Positions 17,171 to 25,901 of a stretch of DNA of 64,000 bases are shown here, in pieces (within the stretch, counting starts at the first letter, position 1; each line of letters begins with the position of its first letter). Position numbers and translations under genes: made by a program. Origin of the DNA: UMGS1370 sp046957575 (GTDB lineage Bacteria > Bacillota > Clostridia > Lachnospirales > Lachnospiraceae). The stretch spans positions 1-64,000 of the forward strand of contig JBKUOG010000016.1 in NCBI GenBank assembly GCA_046957575.1. The letters run 5' to 3'. The notes under the pieces are model-generated. The model was not told the origin of the DNA. It saw only the letters and a program-made list of their open reading frames with translations, and made no database searches.

Positions 17171-17199
17171 TATTATGTGAAAATTAAGGAAGTTTATTC
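17171..17199 (-). promoter_or_regulatory. Sigma-G/sigma-F-like promoter of spoVT copy 2
   Basis: On the minus strand GAATA (17195-17199), a 17-bp spacer and CATAATA (17171-17177) fit the forespore consensus GHATR/CATWHTA. spoVT is a known sigma-G target in Bacillus. The corresponding region of spoVT copy 1 shows no such match. Confidence 0.6.
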
Positions 17200-17222
17200 T
17201 TATTTCCCATTTCTATTTAACG

Positions 17223-17411
17223 CTACCACCATTTAATCTGATCTGTAATATATTGCCGGATCTTAATAAACTCTGAGGATGTAACATCTCTCGGTCTCGG
17301 AAGATCAATTTTTAAATCCTCTTTAATGGTTGTGGGCTTATTGCGCAGCTTAATATCCATTTGTCCGTATCTTTTGGCGTTTAAAAGCAACACCTTCTTT
17401 GGCAAGCACAC
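17223..17411 (-). pseudogene. Unrecognised 62-codon fragment
   Basis: A frame of 62 codons starting at a GTG with no ribosome site, basic and rich in charged residues, ending IKIRQYITDQIKWW. It reads like the tail of a larger protein rather than a free-standing gene. I do not recognise the family. It lies in the 480-bp space between spoVT copy 2 and the DUF3021 gene, next to hairpins, so it may be debris from an earlier insertion. Confidence 0.3.
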
Positions 17412-17565
17412 TACTTATAGTATGAAAGATACTGCAGCATCAGTGTATAGGGGGAACATTATAATCAAATCCTATAAAAGACAAACTTCGACCTCACAAA
17501 AACAACTATTGGTGTATCCCTGCAAAAGACGATGACAAATTTATAATTTGCCTTTGTCGTATCAA

Positions 17566-17588
17566 GGGGTCAAAAGCATTTTGACCCC
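17566..17588 (-). terminator. Perfect hairpin after DUF3021 gene
   Basis: GGGGTCAAAA (17566-17575), loop GCA, TTTTGACCCC (17579-17588): a perfect 10-bp stem 16 bases beyond the DUF3021 stop. No T-run follows on the minus strand. A second imperfect hairpin with a TTTT tail follows at about 17528-17560. Likely a compound terminator. Confidence 0.5.
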
Positions 17589-17603
17589 AACATCTTATTT
17601 TCT

Positions 17604-17987
17604 TTACTTCAACTTTTTGTTTAATTTTTTTACGCATTGCCTTTCCCACAAATATATGATGAAGCTGATCCCAATATAAATAATAAAGAATGAGGGAAGC
17701 ACTAATTTTGCAGTCTGTCCCAATCCAGTTTCATCCCCCAGCGCCCAGGCCGTTATAACGGTTACTGCCGCGCAAAGGCTACAGTGAATCAAAGCGCGCC
17801 ACCAAAATGCCGGTCTGTCCAGTTCCATAATCATGGACAGAATCCCGTATATGGCGGATGCTATCAGCCATCCGGTTGTATCAGACAGAGTGTTTTCGGT
17901 CTGCCCTGTAATCCAAAGACACGCCGTTGAAATTACAGCTCCAATTCCAATTCCGCAAAAAGCATACCACAGTATTTTCCGAATCAT
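17604..17987 (-). CDS. DUF3021 family membrane protein
   Basis: 127 residues with four membrane segments (about 8-27, 40-58, 68-86, 96-115), typical of DUF3021. It begins one base after the LytTR stop, with its RBS (GGAGG) inside the LytTR gene. In LytTR regulatory systems such as HdrRM and BrsRM of streptococci, the membrane partner restrains the DNA-binding partner. That role is inferred here from the gene pair. Confidence 0.85.
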   Translation of the reverse strand: MIRKILWYAFCGIGIGAVISTACLWITGQTENTLSDTTGWLIASAIYGILSMIMELDRPAFWWRALIHCSLCAAVTVITAWALGDETGLGQTAKLVLPSFFIIYIGISFIIYLWERQCVKKLNKKLK

Positions 17988-17988
17988 A

Positions 17989-18456
17989 TTATGCCTCCTC
18001 CATTACATATTTCCGAAATTCCTTCATAAAAGATCTGGAAATCTCCAGCCGTCTCGTTCCGTCTTTTAAGAATGCTGTATAATTGCCGCTAAATCCTGCC
18101 TCTACTGCTGCCACAAACCGGATATTTACGACTGTCCCTTTATTAATCTGGACAAATCCCTGCTTTGACAGCATTTTTGTCAGTTCATACAATTTATATT
18201 TTGATTCCAGAATCCCGCTTCCTTTCACCTGGCCAAAAATCTTCCCGCCTCTGCTCTCAAAATACTGAATATCCACAGTCTCACAGAGAAACTCTCTTCC
18301 CTCTTTATAGAGAAAAATCCGTTTTCCCAGGTTTTTATCTGCTTCCACAAGTCCCTGAAGGGTTTGAATCAATTCTGCAGTCTTTCTATCTTCCAGTCTT
18401 CCCCGAACAACGATCTCTGGTTCTTCCACATCCGCCTGTTCCCATATCAGCTTCAT
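17989..18456 (-). CDS. LytTR-domain transcriptional regulator
   Basis: 155 residues when started at the ATG behind AGGGAGGAGG; an upstream in-frame ATG 18 codons earlier lacks such a site. The C-terminal 100 residues are a LytTR DNA-binding domain (KGTVVNIRFVAAVEAGFSG, DGTRRLEISRSFMKEFRKYV). There is no receiver domain, so it is not a two-component regulator. It is controlled by, or controls, the adjacent DUF3021 membrane protein. Confidence 0.88.
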   Translation of the reverse strand: MKLIWEQADVEEPEIVVRGRLEDRKTAELIQTLQGLVEADKNLGKRIFLYKEGREFLCETVDIQYFESRGGKIFGQVKGSGILESKYKLYELTKMLSKQGFVQINKGTVVNIRFVAAVEAGFSGNYTAFLKDGTRRLEISRSFMKEFRKYVMEEA

Positions 18457-18582
18457 CTTTTCCTCCTCCCTGAATCTCCATTGTTCCATTCCTTTTGTGC
18501 ATTCTATCACCTCCTTGCACTAATTCTAGCAAATTTCAGAAAAAATGTCTTTGAAATCCTTTTATCTGGTTTTCTTTGGTCT

Positions 18583-18674
18583 GTAACTGGCAGATTTCTG
18601 GATGTAAAAAGCAGCGCCAGACTCTGTCTGACGCCGCTTTTCCTGTCTGAATCTTCGCATGGCTGAACTGTTAC
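18583..18674. repeat. Shortened copy of the TCAGCCATGC-type element
   Basis: Bases 18645-18674 are identical over 30 bp to 62995-63024, including the arm GCATGGCTGAACTGTTAC. A weak GTAAC at 18583 may be the remains of the opposite end. The GTCTGAATCTTC arm has no partner here. In both places the element lies just 3' of a minus-strand gene. Its middle holds the uxaB terminator stem. Confidence 0.55.
18607..18641 (-). terminator. Terminator of uxaB
   Basis: Sixteen-base arms (18607-18622 and 18626-18641) pair with two mismatches across a 3-nt loop, with a T-run after the stem on the minus strand. It lies about 45 bases beyond the uxaB stop. Confidence 0.8.
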
Positions 18675-18685
18675 CAATTTTCCTG

Positions 18686-20026
18686 TCATTCTGCTAATAC
18701 TGCCTGGTAAGCTTCTGCCATGCCCTTTTCCTGAATCAGGTCATAGTATCCCCGAACCATTGGAATCATGCCGGTTAAATCAGCATGCCAGTAATCTTCT
18801 CTCTTCATAATCTCTTCTACAGATGCAGTCTTCATAAATTCCATAATCTCTGTGCCGTCGTTTGCCTTGTCAGTTCTGTAGAATGCAATCAAAGCTGCCA
18901 TAGAAAAGGTTAATGCCGCCGGATACTTGCCGAATTTTTCTTTGTACTCTAAGATAGTGGGCAGAACCCGTACCTGGAACTTGCTGACAGAATTTAATGC
19001 AATGCTTAACAGCTGATGCTTGATAAATGGGTTGCTGAAGCGCTCCAGGACGTCTTTTGCAAACTGGACGTCTGTCTCGGTATTTCCTAAAGTAGGTACA
19101 ATCTCATCAAACAGGCACTTCTTTAAAAATGCGCTGACTGTTTCGTCCTTTAAGCACTCGCCTACTGTCTGTAAACCATACAGATATGCGCCTAATACCA
19201 TGGAGGTATGACCGCCGTTTAAGATACGTACTTTTCTCTTCTTATATGGTTTTACATCGTCTGTCCATACAATGTTGTAGCCAGCTTTATTAAATGGAAG
19301 TTCATCTTCGTGGTGGCCGCCGATTACCCACAGATGGAAAATTTCAGCGGTATCAATTAAATTGTCTGTGTAGCCAAGCTGTCTGTTCAGTTCTTCTGCT
19401 TCTTCCCTGGGATAGCCGGTTACGATGCGGTCAACCAGGGTGCTGCAGAAATCATTCTCTTTATTGATCCAGTTTTTGAAGTCCTCGCCTAACTCCCACA
19501 GGTCTGCATATTTTAATACGCATGCCTTTAAGTTGTCACCGTTGTCGTCAATCAATTCGCAGGGGAGGAGAATCATTCCGGGAAGACCTGCCTCAAATCT
19601 CTTATATAAAAACTGGGTCAGCTTTGCCGGGTAAGACTTAGGAGGCATGTCGGTCAGCCTTTCTGTGCCAAGATATTCAATGCCTGCCTCTGTTGTATTA
19701 GAAACCAGCACTCTTATATCCGGGCTGGCAGCCAGTGCAATATACTCTTCATACTGCGTGTAAGGATTCAGCGCTCTGGAAATCGAAGTAATATGGGTAT
19801 GCTCATTTACCACTTCGCCATTACTGATGCCGCGAAGGAATAAATTGTACTCGCAGTTCTGATCTGCAAGCATCTGGCACATACCTTTTTCAATCGGCTG
19901 TACAACTACGATCTTGCCGTCATACAGACCTTTTTCCTGCAGTTTGTGGAAAAAGTAGTCTACAAAACCTCTTAAAAACCCACCTTCACCAAACTGAATG
20001 ACTGTTTCTTTTACCTTGCTGTTCAT
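18686..20026 (-). CDS. uxaB: Tagaturonate reductase (altronate oxidoreductase)
   Basis: 446 residues of the mannitol-dehydrogenase/UxaB family. The N-terminal Rossmann segment begins ETVIQFGEGGFLRGFVDYF, and HLWVIGG and the C-terminal helical domain are present. It reduces D-tagaturonate to D-altronate with NADH in galacturonate catabolism. The second ATG is chosen because GGAGGGAG lies at ideal spacing from it. It stands alone: uxaC, uxaA, kdgK and kdgA are not in the window. Promoter and cre-like sites upstream suggest carbon-catabolite control. Confidence 0.88.
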   Translation of the reverse strand: MNSKVKETVIQFGEGGFLRGFVDYFFHKLQEKGLYDGKIVVVQPIEKGMCQMLADQNCEYNLFLRGISNGEVVNEHTHITSISRALNPYTQYEEYIALAASPDIRVLVSNTTEAGIEYLGTERLTDMPPKSYPAKLTQFLYKRFEAGLPGMILLPCELIDDNGDNLKACVLKYADLWELGEDFKNWINKENDFCSTLVDRIVTGYPREEAEELNRQLGYTDNLIDTAEIFHLWVIGGHHEDELPFNKAGYNIVWTDDVKPYKKRKVRILNGGHTSMVLGAYLYGLQTVGECLKDETVSAFLKKCLFDEIVPTLGNTETDVQFAKDVLERFSNPFIKHQLLSIALNSVSKFQVRVLPTILEYKEKFGKYPAALTFSMAALIAFYRTDKANDGTEIMEFMKTASVEEIMKREDYWHADLTGMIPMVRGYYDLIQEKGMAEAYQAVLAE

Positions 20027-20053
20027 GGCAGCTCCCTCCATTATTGTATATTT

Positions 20054-20131
20054 TGTAAGTGCTTACATTTCCTTATCCTTACTATACAACAGGTTTTAGA
20101 AATATTCAAGCGTTTTTTGTAACCGTTTTCT
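20054..20131 (-). promoter_or_regulatory. uxaB promoter with two cre-like operators
   Basis: Minus-strand -35 TTGAAT (20104-20109), 17-bp spacer, -10 TATAGT (20081-20086). TGTAAGTGCTTACA (20054-20067) lies just downstream of the start point and differs from the cre consensus at one position. A second cre-like TGTAACCGTTTTCT (20118-20131) lies upstream of the -35 box. CcpA or a LacI/GntR-type repressor could bind either. Confidence 0.65.
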
Positions 20132-20132
20132 C

Positions 20133-21767
20133 TTATCTTTTGTAAGCATTTACATTCGGCACATACAGATAGTTGTTGTCCGTCTTACTGTCTCCAATCA
20201 TAGCCCGCATTTCTCTTACCTGCCTGCTGTCTGGAAGCAGCCGGACCCAAAGCTGCCAGGGAACTGAATCCTTAACCGCCTTTTCATCAATGACTCTTCC
20301 GGCATAATAATCCTCGTACAAATCCGCATACAGGCTGGTCATCTCATCAATAAACTCCCACGATACCGGATCCATCTTTTTTTCAATCTGCCTGGCAATT
20401 AATTCTTTAATATACTGGCGGGAGTAATTCTCAAAATCCAGCAGTTCCCCGTTATCAATCCCATGCCTGTCTGCCCAGCCAGATACATCTGTCAATTTGG
20501 TCTGATACGTTAAATTGCCTTCTTCATCCCAGCGCATCACTCCATACTGGCATGGGGTAATGCTGATGGAATCGCTGATAATCTCATAAATTCCATAAGG
20601 TTCTTCTTCTTTTTCTGCCTGTTTAATGACCGAAAGTCTGGGACCTGGACCTAGGCGTTCCTCCGGCAGTTTTAGCTGACTGTTCTTTTTTAAACGCTGT
20701 ACATGGAGATGGCCGCTGACATACACTGGCAATTCCCATTTTTCCAGCAAAGCCGCTGCCTCTTCGTAATTGTCCATGGCGCAGTCTGTAGTATAAAGGC
20801 TGCTCTGCGGAAACAGATTGTGATGCCCTACCGGGATAACCGTAACGCCAGCTTCTTTTGCCTCTTTTAGCTGGCCATCCATCCAGGAAAGGGTTTCTTC
20901 CTTTAGTCTTCCGCCTACCAGATTGACCGGCTCATATTGACAAGTATCTAACATCATCATCCAGTACCTCTCATCCAGTTCGTACACATAGCTTAGGGAA
21001 TGAACGTCCCTGCTTCTTGCCTGATCATATCCATAATTGCGGTAATACTCATAAAACTCTTCCGGTGTAATGGGCTGCCCCTTTGTCTTTTCATCCCCGA
21101 AATAATAAGAAGCGTGAGGATTGTTGATATCATGGTTTCCGGGAATCACCAGAACCTGGATGCCGCTTTCCTGAATCTTTGCCAGTTTGTCCGATAATTC
21201 CTGGTGATTCTCCTTTTCCCCGTTCATAGTAATATCTCCGCTGAGAATCAGCGCATTCGGTCTCTGCTGTATTACTTCCTCTGAAAATGCATCTAACAAT
21301 TCCGGAAGATACTGGATCAGTTTTCCGTCACTGGATGCAATAAAATCCCGATATGCTTTCCCAAAATCCGTAATGCTGTGGCTCTGATAGTGAAGATCAG
21401 ATGCAACTACCAGTGTAGGCGGTTCATAAGGCGGTTCTGGTTCTATATATGGTTGCTCTGGCTCCTTTGTCTCTGTCTGCTGCGCTTTGTCAGCTCTGGA
21501 TTCCTCTGTCTGAGTTTCTGTTGGCGGTGTTTCCTCCGGCAGCGTTTCCAAAGGCACTGTCTCCTCCAGACTCTCTTTTTCCGGTCCCTGTGTTGTCTCT
21601 GGTTCCTGAGACGTAAACGTCTCCTGATCCGAATGCTCTTTCTGATCCCGGCTGATAATTCCTGTCACTGCCCAGATTATCAAAAGCAGAAGCAGCACTG
21701 CAAAAACTGCCCCCAGATTCTTCCGGTTCTTCTTTATCCAGCTTATATTTATCCAGTCCTTTTTCAT
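20133..21767 (-). CDS. Membrane-anchored calcineurin-like phosphoesterase
   Basis: 544 residues. One membrane anchor at about 18-39, then a Thr/Glu/Pro-rich spacer to about residue 110. The metallophosphatase domain has all dimetal motifs: SDLHYQSHS, LSGDITMNG, IPGNHDINN, GHHNLF and SGHLHVQ. It faces outside the cell; substrate unknown. It is the last gene of a minus-strand run after the HAD phosphatase (17-bp gap). Confidence 0.88.
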   Translation of the reverse strand: MKKDWINISWIKKNRKNLGAVFAVLLLLLIIWAVTGIISRDQKEHSDQETFTSQEPETTQGPEKESLEETVPLETLPEETPPTETQTEESRADKAQQTETKEPEQPYIEPEPPYEPPTLVVASDLHYQSHSITDFGKAYRDFIASSDGKLIQYLPELLDAFSEEVIQQRPNALILSGDITMNGEKENHQELSDKLAKIQESGIQVLVIPGNHDINNPHASYYFGDEKTKGQPITPEEFYEYYRNYGYDQARSRDVHSLSYVYELDERYWMMMLDTCQYEPVNLVGGRLKEETLSWMDGQLKEAKEAGVTVIPVGHHNLFPQSSLYTTDCAMDNYEEAAALLEKWELPVYVSGHLHVQRLKKNSQLKLPEERLGPGPRLSVIKQAEKEEEPYGIYEIISDSISITPCQYGVMRWDEEGNLTYQTKLTDVSGWADRHGIDNGELLDFENYSRQYIKELIARQIEKKMDPVSWEFIDEMTSLYADLYEDYYAGRVIDEKAVKDSVPWQLWVRLLPDSRQVREMRAMIGDSKTDNNYLYVPNVNAYKR

Positions 21768-21784
21768 CCAGTCCTCTTATCCCA

Positions 21785-22573
21785 TCAAATAATGCCCAGT
21801 TCCTTCATTGCCCAGGCCACTCCGTCTTCTTCCACTGTCTTTGTCACAAATGTGGCATAGGGTTCCAGTCCTTTATCATGCTTGCCCATAAGAACTGCGT
21901 TTTCTGCAAATTGGAACATGGACAGATCATTCATACTGTCTCCAAATACATAGGCGTCCTTTAAAGGAATCCCATAGTGTTTCAGCACCCACTCAATCGC
22001 AGTTGCCTTGGAATGTCCCTTTGGCACGCACTCATAAAAACCGTTTCTGTCAATCACATCAAAGTCTTTTTCAATGACTTTAAAAAATCCCTCTTTATCA
22101 ACTTCCCCGTCTGCTGTCATACAAAACTTGTCAAACTCATAGTCTGTATCCTCCAGAGCAGGCGACGTCTCTCCCATTTCCTCGTTAATCGACAGACGAA
22201 GCTGTTCCATCCAGGGGGTTTTGTAAGGCTTTTCACTAAAATAACAACCCTGGGAGCCTTCGAGTACAACCTCTGCCTTGTATTCTTTAATTGCCTGGCG
22301 CAGCTTGATTCCCTTTTCATAAGGCACATGGCAGGCATAGACTTCTTTGCCTTCCACCATAATGCAGGTCCCGCATCCGCACAATGCCCCGTCTGTCTCC
22401 ACTTCCTTTAACAGCGGCTCTACCAGCACATAGCTTCTTCCGGAATTAATAAAAACCAGATGTCCGTTTCTTCTTGCCGCTTTTAACGCCTCTTTTGCAC
22501 TCTTTGGCACCTGCCTGGCGGTTTCACTTAACAAAGTCCCGTCAATGTCAAAAAACAATGCTTTTCTGCTCAT
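21785..22573 (-). CDS. HAD-superfamily hydrolase, Cof type
   Basis: 262 residues. Motif I FFDIDGTLL at 7-15 (Asp9 nucleophile, Asp11 acid), motif II INSGR and the C-terminal FGDSMNDLSMF mark the Cof/IIB subfamily of sugar-phosphate and cofactor phosphatases. RBS AGAGGAG. Lies 71 bp after xpt, separated by a hairpin. Substrate not predictable. Confidence 0.88.
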   Translation of the reverse strand: MSRKALFFDIDGTLLSETARQVPKSAKEALKAARRNGHLVFINSGRSYVLVEPLLKEVETDGALCGCGTCIMVEGKEVYACHVPYEKGIKLRQAIKEYKAEVVLEGSQGCYFSEKPYKTPWMEQLRLSINEEMGETSPALEDTDYEFDKFCMTADGEVDKEGFFKVIEKDFDVIDRNGFYECVPKGHSKATAIEWVLKHYGIPLKDAYVFGDSMNDLSMFQFAENAVLMGKHDKGLEPYATFVTKTVEEDGVAWAMKELGII

Positions 22574-22609
22574 ATCTTAAGTTTCTCCTCTTCTCTGAAA
22601 GCTAAAACA

Positions 22610-22638
22610 GGGCTGCATCGGTTTCCCCATTGCAGCCC
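22610..22638. terminator. Hairpin between xpt and HAD genes
   Basis: GGGCTGCA (22610-22617) pairs with TGCAGCCC (22631-22638), extended by a few mismatched pairs. The minus strand continues TGTTTT, the plus strand ATTTTTTT. It probably attenuates or ends the xpt transcript. Confidence 0.6.
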
Positions 22639-22644
22639 ATTTTT

Positions 22645-23226
22645 TTAATTCTCTCGAAAAACGATTTCTCCTGTTGTTGCATCCATGCTCTCTACAATCG
22701 CCAGAGATTCCAGATGAATGCCCTTTTCCCGAATGGCGTCTCCGCCTCTCTGGAAGCCTTTTTCAATGACAATCCCGGCCCCTACCAATGTTGCCCCGGC
22801 GTCCTGAACCAACTGGGCCAGTCCCTCCAGTGCCTTGCCATTTGCAAGAAAATCATCGATCAGAAGCACCTTGTCCTCAGTTCCCAAAAAGTCTTTCGAT
22901 ACAATAATATCGTAAACTCTGCCATGAGTAAAGGACTCTACTCTGGAAGTGTAAACATCTCCAGCAATATTTTTTGTCTTGGTCTTTTTTGCAAAAACCA
23001 CAGGTACGCGGAAATACTGGGCCACAATACAGGCGATTCCTATTCCGGAAGCTTCTATGGTCAGGATCTTATTGATCTCTTCTCCTGCAAAGCGTTTGCG
23101 GAATTCCTTTCCGATTTCCTCAAACAGATCAATATCCATCTGGTGATTCAAAAAACTGTCTACTTTTAAAACGCCGCCCTCGCGGACAACGCCGTCTTTT
23201 TGTATCCTGTCTTTTAAGAGCTGCAT
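22645..23226 (-). CDS. xpt: Xanthine phosphoribosyltransferase
   Basis: 193 residues, the usual Xpt length. The PRPP-binding loop is VLLIDDFLANGKAL, and KILTIEASGIGIA is a further family signature. It makes XMP from xanthine and PRPP for purine salvage. RBS GGAGGG. Only 31 bp separate it from the upstream lipoprotein gene, so there is no room for the purine riboswitch that often precedes xpt. Confidence 0.93.
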   Translation of the reverse strand: MQLLKDRIQKDGVVREGGVLKVDSFLNHQMDIDLFEEIGKEFRKRFAGEEINKILTIEASGIGIACIVAQYFRVPVVFAKKTKTKNIAGDVYTSRVESFTHGRVYDIIVSKDFLGTEDKVLLIDDFLANGKALEGLAQLVQDAGATLVGAGIVIEKGFQRGGDAIREKGIHLESLAIVESMDATTGEIVFREN

Positions 23227-23257
23227 GGCACACCCTCCATTTTCTTTTGCGTTATAC

Positions 23258-24376
23258 CTATTTTGCTACTGCTTTGGAAGTTAAGAAGTTTAATACCTTG
23301 ATCTGAAGCGCTGCCTCGTCAACAGTTTCCTGACCAACCTGCTCGACCAGAGAAGAAACATCTTCTAATCCCTGCGCTTTGGCTAAAACATCATAATCTC
23401 CGTCTTCCAGAGTGATGTTTTCTTTTTCTGCAATGGCTTCAAATGCAAGCTGCAGCTTAACAGAATCGCTGACCTGCTGTTTAAACATTTCCTGGAATTC
23501 CTCAACACTGGCCATCCCATTCATAGCTGCATACATTTCCATGTCCATCCCGTAAATAGCAGCCATGTTGGTCATCTGCTCCCACTGCGCTTTATAATCT
23601 TTCTCAACTCTTGCGTCAATATCACTAAACTGGCAGTTGGCAATCATTGCTTCCAGCACATCATTTTCCATCTGCATCTTTGCCATATCTTCATTGCTCT
23701 TTTGCAGTTCCTGACGGATGCTCTCCCGATATTCTTCTACTGTAGAAACGCCGGATTCCAGTTCCAGACTTTTTACAAATTCGTCATTTAATACTGCTTC
23801 CTGCTTTTCTTTTACAGAATTTACAGTAACGTCGAAAGTTACATCCTGTCCCTTTAACTCTTCACTGTTGTAATCTTCCGGGAAGGTTAAATTTAAGGTA
23901 ACAGCATCGCCTTTTTGGGCTCCAACAAGTCCCTCTTCAAATCCGTCAATAAAGGTGCCGGAACCCAGTTCCAAATCGCTGCCCTGGGCAGTGCCGCCTT
24001 CAAATGCAACTCCATCTTTTTTGCCTACATAGTCAATGTTGACTGTATCGCCTTCTGCTGCTGCCCGATCCACCTCTGTAAAAACAGGGTGAGAGTCCAG
24101 TGCATACTGAATGATTTCCTCTACATCTTCGTCTGTAACAGTTGTATCCATAGGAGTATACTCAAGTCCAATGTACTCGCCAAGCACTACGCTGCCTTCT
24201 GGAACCTCTTCATCAGCGGCTGTTGTCTCTGCTGCGCTTTCTTTCGTTCCTGCAGACTCGCTTGTTGCTGCTGTTGTCTCTGCTGCTGAAGTAGAAGCAG
24301 TATCATTACTTGAACAGCCAGCTAATACCACCATTGCTGCTGCGCCGCATACTATTAATTTTTTTGTTTTTCTCAT
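23258..24376 (-). CDS. Trigger-factor-like FKBP lipoprotein (surface foldase)
   Basis: 372 residues. Lipoprotein signal with L-A-G-C and Cys21 anchor, a Ser/Thr/Ala/Glu-rich spacer, an FKBP-type prolyl isomerase domain at about 95-190 (GDTVNIDYVGKKDG, GSGTFIDGFEEGLVGA), and a trigger-factor C-terminal helical domain. The ribosome-binding N-terminal domain of cytosolic trigger factor is replaced by the lipid anchor, so this should fold exported proteins at the membrane. The second ATG has RBS GAGGAG. Ends in TAG. Confidence 0.88.
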   Translation of the reverse strand: MRKTKKLIVCGAAAMVVLAGCSSNDTASTSAAETTAATSESAGTKESAAETTAADEEVPEGSVVLGEYIGLEYTPMDTTVTDEDVEEIIQYALDSHPVFTEVDRAAAEGDTVNIDYVGKKDGVAFEGGTAQGSDLELGSGTFIDGFEEGLVGAQKGDAVTLNLTFPEDYNSEELKGQDVTFDVTVNSVKEKQEAVLNDEFVKSLELESGVSTVEEYRESIRQELQKSNEDMAKMQMENDVLEAMIANCQFSDIDARVEKDYKAQWEQMTNMAAIYGMDMEMYAAMNGMASVEEFQEMFKQQVSDSVKLQLAFEAIAEKENITLEDGDYDVLAKAQGLEDVSSLVEQVGQETVDEAALQIKVLNFLTSKAVAK

Positions 24377-24409
24377 AATTCTCCTCACTAACTTTATCTG
24401 TTTGCCGGC

Positions 24410-24470
24410 AGGTCCTTCTTTTTGGCCGGTTTCTGTAGTATAGCATACCGGTTTCTGAAAAGAAAGACCT
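24410..24470 (-). promoter_or_regulatory. Promoter region with direct repeats before the foldase gene
   Basis: A -10 TATACT (24437-24442, minus strand) sits between two identical 10-bp direct repeats CCGGTTTCTG (24426-24435 and 24448-24457). Both are enclosed by an inverted repeat (24410-24422 pairs with 24458-24470, 12 of 13 bases). The arrangement could be a regulator site or a read-through hairpin from the upstream peptidase gene. Confidence 0.45.
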
Positions 24471-24476
24471 GAATCA

Positions 24477-25874
24477 TTACATTTTTATAAAGGCTTTAAA
24501 TGCTTTGTAAGTATTGTATACATCCAGTTTGGAAGTAAGTTCAAACGGGGAATGCATGGAAAGCACCGGCACGCCTAAATCTACAGTATCAATATCCATG
24601 TGGGCTACCAGCTTGGCAATGGTTCCGCCGCCGCCTTCGTCTACGGCTCCCAGTTCTCCGGCCTGCCAGTAGACTCCCTCTTTTTCCATTGCGGCAATCA
24701 CCGCAGCCATGGTCTCTGCACTGGCGTCATTGGATCCGGATTTGCCCCTTGCTCCAGTATACTTGGTCAAAACGCATCCCTTATTGATATAGCTGGAATT
24801 TAACGGCTCGTACACCTGCGGGAATGTGGGATCAAATGCTGCATTTACATCAGAAGACAGGCACATGGAACTGCGCAGCAGAGTGCGGATATTTACCCCT
24901 GCCTGCTCTGCCAGATCTTCCAGATAATGAAGAAGGAAATCAGAATTCAGTCCTGTGTTTCCATCGGATCCAATTTCTTCTTTGTCTGCAAAAAAGGTGA
25001 CGGTGGTGTGCTGCGGCATGTCTGTATCAATCTCCGCCATCATAGCCGTATACGCGCATACCCGGTCATCCTGTCCGTAAGCGCCTACTAAACTTCTGTC
25101 TAATCCCACGTCTGCTGCCTTTACTGCCGGAACCATCTCAATCTCCGCCCGGTAAAAGTCTGCCTCGGTAATGCCGTATTTGTCATTAAGAAGCTTTAAT
25201 GCCAGCAGTTTTACCGGTTCTTTTACTTCGTCATCCTGGTAGGGAACAGAACCTACTACGATATTCAGCTCTTCCCCGCGGATACCGTCAGAAAGCTTTC
25301 TTTCGTTCTGCTTTGCAGCCAGATGAGGAAGCAAATCCGTAACGCAGAATACCGGATCCTTGTCGCTCTCGCCAATTACCACCTCGACTGCTTCTCCATC
25401 CTTTTTCACCACAACGCCATGCATGGCTAACGGAATGGTCGTCCACTGGTATTTGCGGATTCCTCCGTAATAATGGGTTTTAAACAAAGCAATATCGTCC
25501 TTCTCATACAATGGATTGGGCTTTAAATCCAGTCTTGGAGAATCGATATGAGCGCCGTTTAAGCGAACGCCCTTTTCCAGTCCCAGAGTGCCGAATGTAG
25601 TGGCAATCAAAGACTTTTTGCGGTTTACATAGTATACCTTGTCACCAGGTTTGTAAGAAGCGCTGGCGTCAAAAGGCTTATATCCTGCCTTTACCAGACG
25701 GGATACAATAGCAGAAACGCATTCCCGCTCTGTCTTTCCCTCGTTTAAGAACTTTTTATACCCCTCACAGAACTTTTCTGCCTTTCCAATCTGCTTTGGA
25801 GCTTCCTTTCCAATATTAGGAGCCTTCCAAACTAACTTTTCAGCCAGTTCCTGGCCTTTTGTCTTTTTTGACAT
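24477..25874 (-). CDS. M18 family aminopeptidase
   Basis: 465 residues of the M18 metalloaminopeptidase family (aspartyl aminopeptidase-like, ApeA). Metal-site motifs are NGAHIDSPRLDLKP near residue 105, FADKEEIGSDGNTG in the middle and LSMHSPFEL near the C-terminus. It acts in the cytoplasm on peptides with an N-terminal acidic or hydrophobic residue. RBS AAGGAGG. Follows dtd by 27 bp. Confidence 0.92.
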   Translation of the reverse strand: MSKKTKGQELAEKLVWKAPNIGKEAPKQIGKAEKFCEGYKKFLNEGKTERECVSAIVSRLVKAGYKPFDASASYKPGDKVYYVNRKKSLIATTFGTLGLEKGVRLNGAHIDSPRLDLKPNPLYEKDDIALFKTHYYGGIRKYQWTTIPLAMHGVVVKKDGEAVEVVIGESDKDPVFCVTDLLPHLAAKQNERKLSDGIRGEELNIVVGSVPYQDDEVKEPVKLLALKLLNDKYGITEADFYRAEIEMVPAVKAADVGLDRSLVGAYGQDDRVCAYTAMMAEIDTDMPQHTTVTFFADKEEIGSDGNTGLNSDFLLHYLEDLAEQAGVNIRTLLRSSMCLSSDVNAAFDPTFPQVYEPLNSSYINKGCVLTKYTGARGKSGSNDASAETMAAVIAAMEKEGVYWQAGELGAVDEGGGGTIAKLVAHMDIDTVDLGVPVLSMHSPFELTSKLDVYNTYKAFKAFIKM

Positions 25875-25901
25875 ATTCTTATCCTCCTTAACATCCGTAT
25901 A

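Noticed and set aside
20141..20154. Third operator-like TGTAAGCATTTACA near uxaB
   Set aside because: It lies inside the last codons of the phosphoesterase gene and upstream of the promoter by more than the usual distance; probably chance.
22645..23258. Purine riboswitch before xpt
   Set aside because: Only 31 bp separate xpt from the upstream gene; no room for the aptamer.
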